DNA of 50,058 bases, taken from Actinomycetota bacterium. GTDB taxonomy: Bacteria > Actinomycetota > Actinomycetes > Propionibacteriales > Propionibacteriaceae. Positions within the stretch are counted from its first letter, which is position 1; the number at the start of each line of letters is the position of its first letter. The notes under the pieces were generated by a model. That model was not told where the DNA came from and searched no databases. It was given only the letters and a program-made list of their open reading frames with translations. The DNA is taken from positions 1-50,058 of the forward strand of contig JAIUOR010000023.1 of NCBI GenBank assembly GCA_020161795.1, in the 5' to 3' direction. A program made the translations under genes and the position numbers. Below, one piece after another: positions 41,183-50,032 of this stretch.

Positions 41183-42068
41183 ACTGAGCGGGGTGCGGAC
41201 CGGAGCGCTGGTGGCCGGCGAGCGGGTGGTGCTGACCGATCCGAAGGGACGGCGACACTCGGTCGTGCTGGCACCCGGCGGCGTCTTCCACACCACCAAG
41301 GGCGGGATCAGCCACGACGACCTGATCGGCGGATCCGACGGCGCCGTGGTGAAGTCCCACGGCGGCGTGGCGTACACGGCCTTCCGTCCGCTCCTGGAGG
41401 AGTTCACCGTCACCATGCCGCGCGGGGCGACGGTCGTGTACCCGAAGGATGCCGCGCACATCCTGGTGCAGACCGACATCTTCCCCGGTGCCCGGGTACT
41501 GGAAGCCGGCGCGGGCTCGGGTGCGCTCAGCATGCACATCCTGCGGGCCATCGGCAGAGGCGGCAGGCTGTACTCCTACGAGCGGCGCCCCGACTTCGCC
41601 GCCATCGCGCGACGCAACGTCGAGACCTTCTTCGGTGCGCCGCACCCCGCGTGGGAACTGCGCGAGGGCGATCTGGTGGAGTCGATCGGACCGGAGCCGA
41701 TCGACCGGGCGGTGCTGGACATGCTGGCTCCCTGGGAGTGCATCGACGCGGTCGCCGAAGTGCTGGAACCGGGCGGCATCCTGTGCTGCTACGTGGCCAC
41801 CACCACGCAACTGGGACGGACGATGGACAGCCTGCGCGTCCACGGCGGCTTCACCGAACCGGTCGGCCGGGAGTACTCGGCGCGGGAATGGCACGCCGAG
41901 GGGCTGGCGATCCGGCCCGGGCACGGCACCTCCGGTCACACCGGCTTCCTGATCTTCGCCCGCCGGCTGGCGCATGGCACCACGGCTCCGCTGCGGCGGC
42001 GCCGTCCGGCGCCCGGCGCCTACGGTCCCGACTACGCCGGGCCCCGCCCCGCTTTCGCCCAGGACTGA
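41175..42068 (+). CDS. trmI: tRNA (adenine(58)-N1)-methyltransferase TrmI
   Basis: 297 residues. It methylates A58 in the T-loop of tRNAs. The N-terminal beta-barrel (VLTDPKGRRHSVVLAPGG) is followed by a Rossmann methyltransferase with QTDIFPGARVLEAGAGSGAL as SAM-binding motif and LDMLAPWE as the catalytic-site region. The last ~40 residues are an Arg/Pro-rich tail. The GTG start at 41175 overlaps the upstream gene. In mycobacteria and Streptomyces the proteasome ATPase gene (arc/mpa) with dop, pup and prcBA lies close by. None of these is present here; tyrA follows. Confidence 0.93.
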   Translation: MAELSGVRTGALVAGERVVLTDPKGRRHSVVLAPGGVFHTTKGGISHDDLIGGSDGAVVKSHGGVAYTAFRPLLEEFTVTMPRGATVVYPKDAAHILVQTDIFPGARVLEAGAGSGALSMHILRAIGRGGRLYSYERRPDFAAIARRNVETFFGAPHPAWELREGDLVESIGPEPIDRAVLDMLAPWECIDAVAEVLEPGGILCCYVATTTQLGRTMDSLRVHGGFTEPVGREYSAREWHAEGLAIRPGHGTSGHTGFLIFARRLAHGTTAPLRRRRPAPGAYGPDYAGPRPAFAQD

Positions 42069-42078
42069 CCCTCTCGCG

Positions 42079-42105
42079 TAGGCTGTGCAGTCGGGCCGTT
42101 GGCCC
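42079..42105 (+). promoter_or_regulatory. tyrA promoter -10 and leader hairpin
   Basis: TAGGCT (42079-42084) is a TANNNT -10. Just after the expected transcription start lies GGGCC-GTT-GGCCC (42093-42105), a 5-base-pair GC hairpin ahead of AGAAGGAA (42113-42120). A similar hairpin sits in the leader of the tRNA-Pro gene. Confidence 0.4.
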
Positions 42106-42129
42106 ACTGAGCAGAAGGAACCACCCACG

Positions 42130-43212
42130 ATGATCGCGATCGACCTGTCGCCGACCCTGGTGATCGGCGCCGGTCTTGTCGGAGCGTCGGTGGGCTGTGC
42201 GCTCACCCGCGCCGGGGTGGCCGTCCATGTCGCCGACAAGGTCTCCAGCCATGCCCGGGTTGCCGCATCGCGGGGGGCCGGTTCGATCCGCAAGCCGGAT
42301 CCGGCCGCTGTCCGGCTGGTCGTGGTGGCGGTGCCGCCGTCCGCCCTCGCGAAGGTGATCGCGAACGCGCTGCGCACCTACCCGAACGCCACCGTCACCG
42401 ATGTCGGCTCCGTGAAGGGCACGATCCTGGCGGAACTGCGCGCCGCCGGCCTGGATCTCTCGCGCTACGTCGGGTCGCATCCGATGGCCGGCTCACAGCG
42501 GGTCGGCCCGCTCACTGCCAGCGCCGATCTGTTCATCGACCGCACCTGGGTGGTCACCCCGCACGACACCTCGTCGGCGCACGCCGTCCTTGACGTGCAG
42601 GAGCTGGCCAGGCTGACGGGCGCCCGCCGGGTGACGATGGGGGCTGCGCATCACGACGAGGCGGTCGCCCAGGTCTCGCATCTGCCGCACCTGGTCTCCG
42701 TGCTGATGGCCGGGCGACTCAACGAGGTACCGGCCGAGCACCTGAGGCTGGCCGGCCAGGGCGTCCGGGATGTGACGCGGGTGGCCGGTTCGGATCCCCA
42801 GCTGTGGCGCCAGATCATCACCGCCAACAAGGAGGCGGTGCGGATCGAACTGGCCGCGCTGCAGGCCGATCTGGCTGAATGGACGGCCGCGCTGGACGAC
42901 GACGATCAGGTCGCCGACCTGCTGGAGCGGGGCCGCGAGGGCACCCGCGCGCTGCCGGGTAAGCACGGCCTGGCGGCGGTCGACTATGCCCACGTGGTGG
43001 TGGAGATCCCGGACGAGCCGGGTGCGCTGGCGAGGCTGTTCGCCGACATCGAGCGGGCCGGCGTCAACGTCGAGGACCTGTCGATCCACCACGACGCCGA
43101 TCGGGAGGTGGGCTATCTCTCCGTGCAGGTCAGCCCGGAGCGGGCGGCGGACCTGCGGAACGCGATGATCGGCGCCGGCTGGACCGTGCGCGAACCCGAA
43201 GCAACTTTGTAG
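42130..43212 (+). CDS. tyrA: Prephenate dehydrogenase
   Basis: 360 residues. It converts prephenate to 4-hydroxyphenylpyruvate for tyrosine synthesis. The N-terminal Rossmann domain has VIGAGLVGASVGCAL; DVGSVKGTI and the active-site HPMAGSQRVGP follow; the helical dimerisation domain contains VSHLPHLVS. The C-terminal ~75 residues form an ACT domain (VVVEIPDEPGALARLFADIE), the usual site of feedback binding. ATG 42130 follows AGAAGGAA (42113-42120); an earlier in-frame start at 42085 lies before the ribosome site. cmk follows after 16 bases, the normal tyrA-cmk-der order. Confidence 0.94.
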   Translation: MIAIDLSPTLVIGAGLVGASVGCALTRAGVAVHVADKVSSHARVAASRGAGSIRKPDPAAVRLVVVAVPPSALAKVIANALRTYPNATVTDVGSVKGTILAELRAAGLDLSRYVGSHPMAGSQRVGPLTASADLFIDRTWVVTPHDTSSAHAVLDVQELARLTGARRVTMGAAHHDEAVAQVSHLPHLVSVLMAGRLNEVPAEHLRLAGQGVRDVTRVAGSDPQLWRQIITANKEAVRIELAALQADLAEWTAALDDDDQVADLLERGREGTRALPGKHGLAAVDYAHVVVEIPDEPGALARLFADIERAGVNVEDLSIHHDADREVGYLSVQVSPERAADLRNAMIGAGWTVREPEATL

Positions 43213-43228
43213 ACGATCGAGGAGTGTC

Positions 43229-43891
43229 ATGACACAACGGCTGGTGATCGCCATAGACGGGCCCAGCGGCTCAGGCAAGTCGTCCACGTCGCGAGGCGTG
43301 GCCCAGCGGCTCGGCCTGGGCTACCTGGACACCGGCGCGATGTACCGCGCCGTGACCTGCGCCTTCCTGGATTCCGGGGTCGACCCGTCGGACACCGCCG
43401 GCGTGATCGCCGCGACCCTGGGAGCCGAGGTGGAGATCAGCACCGACCCCGCGGATCAGTGGGTGCGGGTGAATGGCGTTGACGTCACCGAGCGGATCCG
43501 CGGGCAGGAGATCTCGACGAAGGTGAGCGCGGTGTCGACCGTTCCGGAATGCCGGGCGGAACTGGTGGCGCGGCAACGGGCCATCATCGACGCGACGCCG
43601 GGCGGCATCGTCGCGGAGGGACGTGACATCACGACGGTGGTCGCCCCGGATGCGGACCTGCGGGTGCTGCTGACCGCCGATCCGGAGGTCCGGATGGCGC
43701 GCCGCAACCTGGATCTCGGTGGCGAGGTGGATGCCGCCGCGCTGGCCGATCAGGTGCTCCGCCGGGATCGCGACGACTCCACGCTGGTGAACTTCACCAC
43801 GGCGGCGGACGGCGTGGTGCACCTGGACGGCACCTACCTGACCCTGGAGGAGACCATCGACCAGGTGGTCGAGTTGGCGGGCCGGCGATGA
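43229..43891 (+). CDS. cmk: Cytidylate kinase
   Basis: 220 residues. It phosphorylates CMP/dCMP. Motifs: Walker [18 protein letters not shown] at the N-terminus, [12 protein letters not shown] for CMP binding, [17 protein letters not shown], and [14 protein letters not shown] 43229 follows GAGGAG. The stop overlaps the start of der (ATGA), a conserved pairing in many bacteria. Confidence 0.97.
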   Translation: MTQRLVIAIDGPSGSGKSSTSRGVAQRLGLGYLDTGAMYRAVTCAFLDSGVDPSDTAGVIAATLGAEVEISTDPADQWVRVNGVDVTERIRGQEISTKVSAVSTVPECRAELVARQRAIIDATPGGIVAEGRDITTVVAPDADLRVLLTADPEVRMARRNLDLGGEVDAAALADQVLRRDRDDSTLVNFTTAADGVVHLDGTYLTLEETIDQVVELAGRR

Positions 43892-45231
43892 CCGAACTCA
43901 CCGGAGAGACGCTCGACAAGCCCGTGGTCGCCGTCGTCGGACGGCCGAACGTCGGCAAGTCGATGCTGGTCAACCGGATCATCGGCCGCCGCGAGGCCGT
44001 GGTGCAGGATCTGCCCGGCGTGACCCGTGACCGGGTCTCCTACGACGCGGAGTGGAACGGTCGCGAGTTCGTCGTGGTGGACACCGGTGGCTGGGCTCCG
44101 GACGCGGTCGGCATGGCCGCGCAGATCGCCGAACAGGCCGAGTTGGCGATAGCCGCGGCGGACGCGGTGCTCTTCGTCGTGGACGCGACGGTGGGTACCC
44201 AGGATGTCGACGAGGCGGTGGTGGGGGTGCTGCGGCGCTCGCGCAAGCCGGTCGTACTGGCAGCCAACAAGGTGGACGACGCGCGCAGCGAGGCCGACGC
44301 GGCGACGATGTGGAACCTGGGGCTGGGCGAACCCTGGCCGGTCTCCGCGCTGCACGGCCGCGGCACGGGCGACCTGCTGGACGCCCTGCTGGCGGTGCTT
44401 CCCGAGGCGCCGCGGGCGGGCGAGCCGGAAGTGGGCGGCCCGCGCCGGGTGGCGATCGTCGGTCGTCCCAATGTCGGCAAGTCCTCGCTGCTGAACAAGC
44501 TGGCCGGGGCGCAGCGGGCGGTCGTCGACAATGTTGCCGGCACGACGGTCGATCCGGTCGACGAGCTGGTCGAGGTCGGGGGAGTGCTGTACCGCTTCAT
44601 CGACACCGCGGGTCTGCGCCGCCGGGTGAAGGAGGCCTCCGGCCACGAGTACTACGCCTCGCTGCGCACCCAGGGAGCCATCGAGCGGGCCGAGGTGTGC
44701 GTGGTGGTGCTGGATGCCGCCGAGACGATCAGCGACCAGGATCTGAAGGTGCTGAGCATGGTCGAGGAGGCCGGCAAGGCGCTGGTGATCGCCTACAACA
44801 AGTGGGATCTGACCGACGAGGAGCGTCGCCACTACCTGAACCGGGAGATCGAGCAGGACATCTCGACCTTCGCCTGGGCTCCCAGCGTGAACATCTCAGC
44901 GCTGACCGGGCGCAATGTCGACCGCCTCTCCCGGGCGATCGAGGAGGCGCTTGAGGGCTGGGAGACCCGGATCTCCACCGGCAAGCTGAACGCCTTCCTG
45001 GGCCGCCTGGCGGCCGCCCACCCGCATCCGGTGCGCGGCGGCAAGCAGTCGCGCATCCTGTTCGGGACGCAGGCGCACGCCTGCCCGCCCACCTTCGCGC
45101 TGTTCACGTCCGGGCCGTTCGACCCGCAGTACATCCGCTTCGTCCAGCGCCGGCTGCGGGAGGACTTCGGCTTCCGTGGCACGCCGGTGAAGGTCGAGGT
45201 GCGCGCTCGCGAGAAGCGCAAGAACCGCTAG
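43888..45231 (+). CDS. der: Ribosome biogenesis GTPase Der
   Basis: 447 residues with two GTPase domains in tandem and a KH-like C-terminal domain, needed for 50S assembly. Both G1 motifs read GRPNVGKS (about residues 16 and 193). G3 motifs are DTGGW and DTAGLR, and G4 motifs are NKVDD and NKWD. In the first domain GKS is followed by M instead of T (GKSMLVN). The KH domain ends [19 protein letters not shown]. The stop lies 4 bases from the stop of the opposing LuxR gene. Confidence 0.97.
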   Translation: MTELTGETLDKPVVAVVGRPNVGKSMLVNRIIGRREAVVQDLPGVTRDRVSYDAEWNGREFVVVDTGGWAPDAVGMAAQIAEQAELAIAAADAVLFVVDATVGTQDVDEAVVGVLRRSRKPVVLAANKVDDARSEADAATMWNLGLGEPWPVSALHGRGTGDLLDALLAVLPEAPRAGEPEVGGPRRVAIVGRPNVGKSSLLNKLAGAQRAVVDNVAGTTVDPVDELVEVGGVLYRFIDTAGLRRRVKEASGHEYYASLRTQGAIERAEVCVVVLDAAETISDQDLKVLSMVEEAGKALVIAYNKWDLTDEERRHYLNREIEQDISTFAWAPSVNISALTGRNVDRLSRAIEEALEGWETRISTGKLNAFLGRLAAAHPHPVRGGKQSRILFGTQAHACPPTFALFTSGPFDPQYIRFVQRRLREDFGFRGTPVKVEVRAREKRKNR

Positions 45232-45235
45232 CCGG

Positions 45236-46366
45236 TCAGGCCGCGAACCAGCCGTCCGGCGCGACGCCCGCGCCGAGCCGGGGAACGTACTGATCGAAGT
45301 ACACCCGGGCGATCAGTTCGCGGCGGCTGCGGACGCCGGCCTTCTCGAAGATCGCCTTCAGGTGATCCTGCACCGTCCAGGCCGAAAGGTGGAGGTGGGC
45401 GCTGATCTCCTTGGTGTCCAGGCCCTGCAGGATCAGCGCGACCACGTCGCGCTCCCGATTGGTGAGCCCGAAGGCCGCCACGACCAGGGGGACCACCTCC
45501 GGCGGACGAGCCTCCTCGAGGGTCACCACGACCTCCCCCTGGACGTCGTTGCGGGCACTGAGCGGGGTGGCGTGCAGGACGAGCCACAGGCCTTTGGCGG
45601 TCCGGATCCGGGAGCGTGGCGGGCTCGGCCACTCGCCCCTGGCGTAGCGGCGAGCCGCGCCCACCAGCGATGCGATGACGCCAGTGGGAGCCGTCCCGGT
45701 ACCGCCCTGGGCCAGTTCGTCGAGCCAGCGGTCGGCGCCGGGGTTGACCTGGACGATGGTGTCGTCCGCGCCGATGATCATGACCCCCGGCCCCATCGGG
45801 GATTCGTGGGGCGCCATGGCCGCCAGCGAGGCGAGCAGCCCGCCGCGGACGCCGGCTCCCAGGGCGGGCGCCAGTGATGCCATGAAGGCGATCTCGGCGG
45901 CGTCGAAGGGCCGGTCGTCGACTGCCCGGAACAGCGCCGCGGCACCCCACAGGTGGCCCTGGTCGAGACACAGGGTGCGCAGCTCGTCCCCGTAGCCGTA
46001 GGCGGGACGGATCAGCTCGCGCATTCGGGGCGAGTCGGCGATGTGTCCCGAAGTGCGGTCGTGGACGCCGGCGGACGGGATTCCCTCGCTCGCCAGCCGG
46101 GTGAAGGTCGTCGCCTCCCAGCCGCCGTACTCCAGCAGCCCCCAGTCGTGATCGCGTTCGTCGCGGCCGGCGAGGTCGCCGTACTTGCGGGTGCCGGTGA
46201 GCAACTGGGTGGCCGGGTCGACGGTGCCGAAGCAGACGGCAACGAACGGCACGGCGCGCTGCAGCGAGAGCAACGTCTCGGTGAGGAAGGTGTCGAGATC
46301 GAGGCCCGCGCGGGAGACCACCTCGATGTCGCGCCGCACTCGCTCGGCCAGCAGTCCACTGGGCAT
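45236..46366 (-). CDS. LuxR-family transcriptional regulator with N-terminal sensor region
   Basis: 376 residues from the ATG at 46366; a longer frame begins at 46432. The last ~65 residues are a LuxR helix-turn-helix (LTNRERDVVALILQGLDTKE, then ISAHLHLSAWTVQDHLKAIF). The first ~190 residues look like a GAF-type fold (RAVPFVAVCFGTVDPATQLL, AALFRAVDDRPFDAAEIAFM). A middle PAS-like piece (GVMIIGADDTIVQVNPGADR) suggests small-molecule sensing. The gene is divergent from the FAD oxidoreductase, which is the obvious candidate target. The start lies 7 bases after CACAAT on the minus strand and lacks a ribosome site. Confidence 0.85.
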   Translation of the reverse strand: MPSGLLAERVRRDIEVVSRAGLDLDTFLTETLLSLQRAVPFVAVCFGTVDPATQLLTGTRKYGDLAGRDERDHDWGLLEYGGWEATTFTRLASEGIPSAGVHDRTSGHIADSPRMRELIRPAYGYGDELRTLCLDQGHLWGAAALFRAVDDRPFDAAEIAFMASLAPALGAGVRGGLLASLAAMAPHESPMGPGVMIIGADDTIVQVNPGADRWLDELAQGGTGTAPTGVIASLVGAARRYARGEWPSPPRSRIRTAKGLWLVLHATPLSARNDVQGEVVVTLEEARPPEVVPLVVAAFGLTNRERDVVALILQGLDTKEISAHLHLSAWTVQDHLKAIFEKAGVRSRRELIARVYFDQYVPRLGAGVAPDGWFAA

Positions 46367-46404
46367 GACAGCTATTGTGCGTCCGCAAGGGCGGATAGCG
46401 GAAT

Positions 46405-46418
46405 CCCAGATCTCTGGG
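46405..46418. promoter_or_regulatory. Perfect inverted repeat between luxR-type gene and oxidoreductase
   Basis: CCCAGA-TC-TCTGGG is a perfect 6-2-6 palindrome placed 39 bases upstream of the regulator start and about 115 bases upstream of the oxidoreductase. Symmetry and position fit a dimeric LuxR-type operator; binding is untested. Confidence 0.45.
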
Positions 46419-46532
46419 GGGCGGCTCGCCACAGGGGAGCGGTGCCGGAGCTTCCCTGCCGCAGGGGATGGTCGCGGGTCGCGCGCTGGGACACGGTTGA
46501 GCTGTCACCGACCCGCACGAGAGGAACGATCG

Positions 46533-47918
46533 ATGCCCAGCTACCAGCCCGAAACCCTCACGCAGACCACGGACGTCACCGGCTTGCTCGGCCTCTGCCA
46601 GGGCCGGGTCCATCTGCCCGGGGCGCCCGGCTACGACGCCGCCCGGACACCCTGGGCAGTCCACGTGGACCAGCGCCCGGCAGCGGTGGCCGTCCCGCAC
46701 AGCGCCGAGGAGGTCGTCGAGGTCGTTCGCGCGGCCGTCGCCGCGGGCTTGCGGATCGCCCCGCAGAGCAGCGGGCACGGCGCCGGTGCATTCGCCCGCG
46801 CGGATCTCTCCGACGTGGTGCTGGTCCGGCTGAACGAGTTCACCGGAGTGAGCATCGATCCGGAGCGCCGACTCGCCCGCGTGCTGGGCGGCACCCTGTG
46901 GCAGGACGTGATCGAGGCCGCCGCACCCCACGGCCTGACGGCGCTGCACGGATCGTCGCCCGACGTGGCGGTGGCCGGCTACACCCTGGGCGGCGGACTG
47001 TCCTGGTACGCCCGCCAGCACGGCCTGGCCGCGCATCACCTACGCGCGGTCGAACTGGTGCTCGCCGACGGAGAGTCGGTGCGCACCGACGCCGAGCACG
47101 ATCCGGACCTGTTCTGGGCCGTGAAGGGCGGCGGTGGCAGCTTCGGCATCGTGACGGCGCTGGAGTTCGATCTACTGCCGATTCCCGATGCCTACGCCGG
47201 CATGCTGTTGTGGCCCGGCGAGCGGGCGGCCGAGGTCACCCACCGCTGGGCGGAGTGGACGCAGACCGTGCCGGACACGGTGACCACGTCGCTGCGCCTC
47301 ATGAGCTTTCCCCCGATGCCCGAGTTGCCGCCGTTCCTGAGCGGTCGGAAGCTGGTCATCGTCGACGGTGCCATCCTCGCGTCCGACGAGCGGGCCGCCG
47401 AGCTACTCGCCGGGCTACGGGAGCTGGGCCCCGAGCTGGACACCTTCGGACGCGTGCCCGCACCCGCGCTGACCCGCATGCACATGGACCCCGAAGGTCC
47501 CACGCCGTCGGTATCCAACTCGCTCGTGCTGCGCGAACTGCCGGCCGCTGCGGTGGACGCCCTGCTGGCCGCTGCCGGACCGGAATCGGGCAGCAGCCTG
47601 CTGGCGGCGGAGATCCGGCACCTCGGAGGAGCGGTCGGACGCCCAGCCGACGCGGCGCTGGCCTGCCTGCCGGGTGCCTACATCGGCTTCTTCCTGGGCA
47701 TCGCGCCGACGCCGGAGATCGCCGCCGCCGGATTCGCGGACGCGACGAAGGCAGTCACCGCGCTGATGCCCTGGGCCAGCAGCCGGCGGTTCCTCAACTT
47801 CGACGACAACCTCGTGGACGTCGCGTCCGGTTATCGCCCGGATTCCTGGCAGCGACTCACCCTGGTGCGTGAGCGCGTGGATCCGCAGCGTCGGCTCGTC
47901 GCCAATCACCCGGTGTGA
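46533..47918 (+). CDS. FAD-linked oxidoreductase (berberine-bridge-like)
   Basis: 461 residues. A PCMH-type FAD-binding domain is followed by a substrate domain and a short BBE tail (RFLNFDDNLVDVASGYRPDSW). H82 in SSGHGAG is the probable 8-alpha-histidyl FAD attachment site. The cysteine that gives a second covalent bond in bicovalent enzymes is replaced (HGSSPDVAVAGYTLGGG), so the flavin should be monocovalent or non-covalent. GGGLSWYARQHGLA and AVKGGGGSFGIVTALEF are typical. Relatives oxidise sugars, alcohols or secondary metabolites; the substrate here is unknown. The ATG follows GAGAGGAA. It is divergent from the LuxR regulator. Confidence 0.88.
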   Translation: MPSYQPETLTQTTDVTGLLGLCQGRVHLPGAPGYDAARTPWAVHVDQRPAAVAVPHSAEEVVEVVRAAVAAGLRIAPQSSGHGAGAFARADLSDVVLVRLNEFTGVSIDPERRLARVLGGTLWQDVIEAAAPHGLTALHGSSPDVAVAGYTLGGGLSWYARQHGLAAHHLRAVELVLADGESVRTDAEHDPDLFWAVKGGGGSFGIVTALEFDLLPIPDAYAGMLLWPGERAAEVTHRWAEWTQTVPDTVTTSLRLMSFPPMPELPPFLSGRKLVIVDGAILASDERAAELLAGLRELGPELDTFGRVPAPALTRMHMDPEGPTPSVSNSLVLRELPAAAVDALLAAAGPESGSSLLAAEIRHLGGAVGRPADAALACLPGAYIGFFLGIAPTPEIAAAGFADATKAVTALMPWASSRRFLNFDDNLVDVASGYRPDSWQRLTLVRERVDPQRRLVANHPV

Positions 47919-47924
47919 GTGGCC

Positions 47925-49280
47925 TCACTCGTCCTCGATGCGGTCGGCGACCCGGCGGTCGACCTCCCACAACATCAGTTGCTCGGCGGCGCTCGTACCG
48001 CCACCGGGATCGTCGATGGTGAGGTTCAGGGTTCCGTCGGCCGCGACGCGATAGAGCTGGTTGCGAGGCGACCGCCACCAGAAGACCCCCGGGTGAGGCT
48101 GCCACAGTCTCCAGCCGCCATGGGTCTTACCTCGATGGGATCGTCTGGTCAGCGGACCGAGGTTGGAGGCGCGGGTCTGGCCTCTCACGCCGGGACGGTA
48201 GGCCTCGGTGTGGTCCAGGTCGGCTCGCCGGGCGTCCCGGCTGCTGTAGGGAAAGACCTCGTAGCGGTCGCGGAAGAGCACCTCGGTTCGGATGGCACCC
48301 GGCACCTCGTACCCATCCACGACGGTCTCGGTGCCGTTCACGTGCACCACCGGCGTGAGCCGGATCGGGCTCGCGCCGGCGAGTTGGCCGAGCTGATCGG
48401 CCAGCAGCGGTCCGAGCCCTTCGACGCGGCCGACCCCGCCAGGGCGAAGGTCATGCTCCGAGATGTGGACGTAGACCCGGGTCGCCGGTCGTCGATTGCG
48501 CCGCCGAGTGGACTGGGCCTGGCCCGTCTGCTGCTCCAAGAGGGCGATGGCCTCCCTGGGGTCGGAGAGGATGCCCACTGCGCGGGCCCGCAGAGCATCC
48601 CTGGAGCCGCTCTCGCCGGTTTCGGGCAGCGCATCGGCGAGGTCGTCCAGCAGTGCGCTGAGCGCCACCGCATCGCCGGTGTCGAGGCGCCCGGCGAGGT
48701 AGCTGCAGGCCGGATCGTCCACGGTCGGGTTCATGCGGATGTACCGCTCCGCTGCGGCTTGCTCCGCCAGCTCACGCATGCGGTCGGGGGCCTCTTTCAT
48801 GACGGCTGCGCGGTAGAGCCACCACAGCCGTTTCCAGCCGACGCGCCCGATCGCCGGGCCGAGCTGTTCATCAGCCGCCCGGGCCTGTTCGGCGGAAAGC
48901 CGGAGGGTTGCCGCGTGTTCGGCGAATCGGCGGGCTCGCCACAACGGCAGCTGACCGGTCTGCACCGCCCGCCAGGCGTTCGGATGGCGAGCGTGCAGGT
49001 TCACGATGTCCCGGGTCAGCCAGACCGCGGCTTCGACGTTGGTGCCGGCCGCCGCCGCGACCTCCAGCGGAAGGTGCTCATCGACCAGACGAGTGCCGTC
49101 GGCGCCGATCCGGATCGGGCGAGTGCCCACGACGTCGAACTCGGCGTTCTCGTCCCAGTCGGCTTCGCGTGCGAGATCGAGGATGGCCTGTGCCTCGGCG
49201 GCGTCCAACGCCGCGCGCAGGGCGTGCACCTGCCGCAGCCGGACGACAGCCGGCGCCTCCCGCTCCACCAACTCGATCAT
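47925..49280 (-). CDS. DUF222 / HNH endonuclease-like protein (cysteine-poor HNH)
   Basis: 451 residues. The N-terminal DUF222 region is helical and charged. The C-terminal HNH region reads DLDHTEAYRPG, then ASNLGPLTRRSHRGKTHGGW, giving the H...N...H layout. The zinc-knuckle cysteines of many relatives (CxxPxC and LCRxHH) are absent, as in a common actinobacterial subgroup. Such proteins are abundant and variable in actinobacterial genomes; mobility has been suggested but is not shown here, since no flanking repeats are visible. The ATG at 49280 lies 6 bases after CACACT on the minus strand. Confidence 0.88.
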   Translation of the reverse strand: MIELVEREAPAVVRLRQVHALRAALDAAEAQAILDLAREADWDENAEFDVVGTRPIRIGADGTRLVDEHLPLEVAAAAGTNVEAAVWLTRDIVNLHARHPNAWRAVQTGQLPLWRARRFAEHAATLRLSAEQARAADEQLGPAIGRVGWKRLWWLYRAAVMKEAPDRMRELAEQAAAERYIRMNPTVDDPACSYLAGRLDTGDAVALSALLDDLADALPETGESGSRDALRARAVGILSDPREAIALLEQQTGQAQSTRRRNRRPATRVYVHISEHDLRPGGVGRVEGLGPLLADQLGQLAGASPIRLTPVVHVNGTETVVDGYEVPGAIRTEVLFRDRYEVFPYSSRDARRADLDHTEAYRPGVRGQTRASNLGPLTRRSHRGKTHGGWRLWQPHPGVFWWRSPRNQLYRVAADGTLNLTIDDPGGGTSAAEQLMLWEVDRRVADRIEDE

Positions 49281-49286
49281 GGTTCC

Positions 49287-49292
49287 AGTGTG
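49287..49292 (-). promoter_or_regulatory. Candidate leaderless -10 (CACACT) for the DUF222 gene
   Basis: On the minus strand CACACT is followed by GGAACC and the ATG at 49280. The 6-base spacing equals that of the ROK and PAC2 genes, but the first base departs from TANNNT. Confidence 0.35.
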
Positions 49293-49319
49293 TCGGGAGG
49301 CACTGACAAAAGGCCGGCT

Positions 49320-49799
49320 CTACGCGACCTGGCGAGGCACCTTCCCGAACCAGGTGAGCAGGCGGCACATGACCTTGTGCCCGCCGTCGGAGGCCGGGTC
49401 GAACATGAGCGGGCAGCCGCCGTCGATCACCCGGACGCCGTGCTCGCGGCCGTAGGCGACGGCGTCCGCCGAGACGCTGCCGGCGTCGATCGAGCGGTGC
49501 AGCCAGACCTGGCCGATGCCGAGCTCGACGGCCTCCTTCATCGTGTCGAGGGCGCGGCCGGGCGCCGTTCCGATCACGACCGCGTCGACTCCGTCCGGAA
49601 TCGCCGAGAGCGAGGGATAGGCCGGCTGTCCGGCGATCTCAGTGGCGTTGGGATTGACCGCGAAGGCCTCGTAGCCGCGCTCGACCAGACGGTCGTACAC
49701 GACGTTGCTGCCGTGGCTGCCGGGGGTGCGGGAGACGCCGGTGACCGCGATCCGGCGGCAGGAAAGGAACTCGTTGGCGGCCTGAGCGATGGTGACCAT
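49320..49799 (-). CDS. CoA-binding domain protein
   Basis: 159 residues with a single CoA-binding Rossmann domain (YccU/CoA_binding_2 type). Features are RRIAVTGVSRTPGSHGSNVV, then AVNPNATEIAGQPAYPSL, AVVIGTAPGRALDTMKEA and the HGVRVIDGGCPLMF end. The Cys in GGCPLMF is conserved in the family. These small proteins resemble the N-terminal part of acyl-CoA/succinyl-CoA synthetases and have no established reaction. AGGAGG lies 5 bases before the ATG, the strongest Shine-Dalgarno in this half of the window, and TAGCGT (49817-49822, minus) is a candidate -10. Confidence 0.9.
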   Translation of the reverse strand: MVTIAQAANEFLSCRRIAVTGVSRTPGSHGSNVVYDRLVERGYEAFAVNPNATEIAGQPAYPSLSAIPDGVDAVVIGTAPGRALDTMKEAVELGIGQVWLHRSIDAGSVSADAVAYGREHGVRVIDGGCPLMFDPASDGGHKVMCRLLTWFGKVPRQVA

Positions 49800-49910
49800 G
49801 ATGCCTCCTGGGGCACACGCTACGCCGACGTCTTCCCGCCCGCTGAAGAACCGCGAGATGCGTCAGGCCCAGCCGGAACAGGGCGTGCGCGAGGCCCCTC
49901 GGATTCGTAG

Positions 49911-49940
49911 TACAGTGTCCAGCCGGGCCAACTTGGCCCG
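49911..49940 (+). promoter_or_regulatory. tRNA-Pro promoter -10 and leader hairpin
   Basis: TACAGT (49911-49916) is a TANNNT -10. CGGGCCA-ACT-TGGCCCG (49924-49940) is a perfect 7-base-pair hairpin at or just after the predicted transcription start, ahead of the tRNA 5' end at 49954. It might guide processing of the precursor. Confidence 0.45.
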
Positions 49941-49953
49941 CACAACTGAAGAA

Positions 49954-50027
<74 letters not shown>

Positions 50028-50032
50028 CGTGT

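Noticed and set aside
47915-47930. Small inverted repeat GTGAG/CTCAC between two convergent genes
   Set aside because: Only 5 base pairs with no T-run; too weak to call a terminator.
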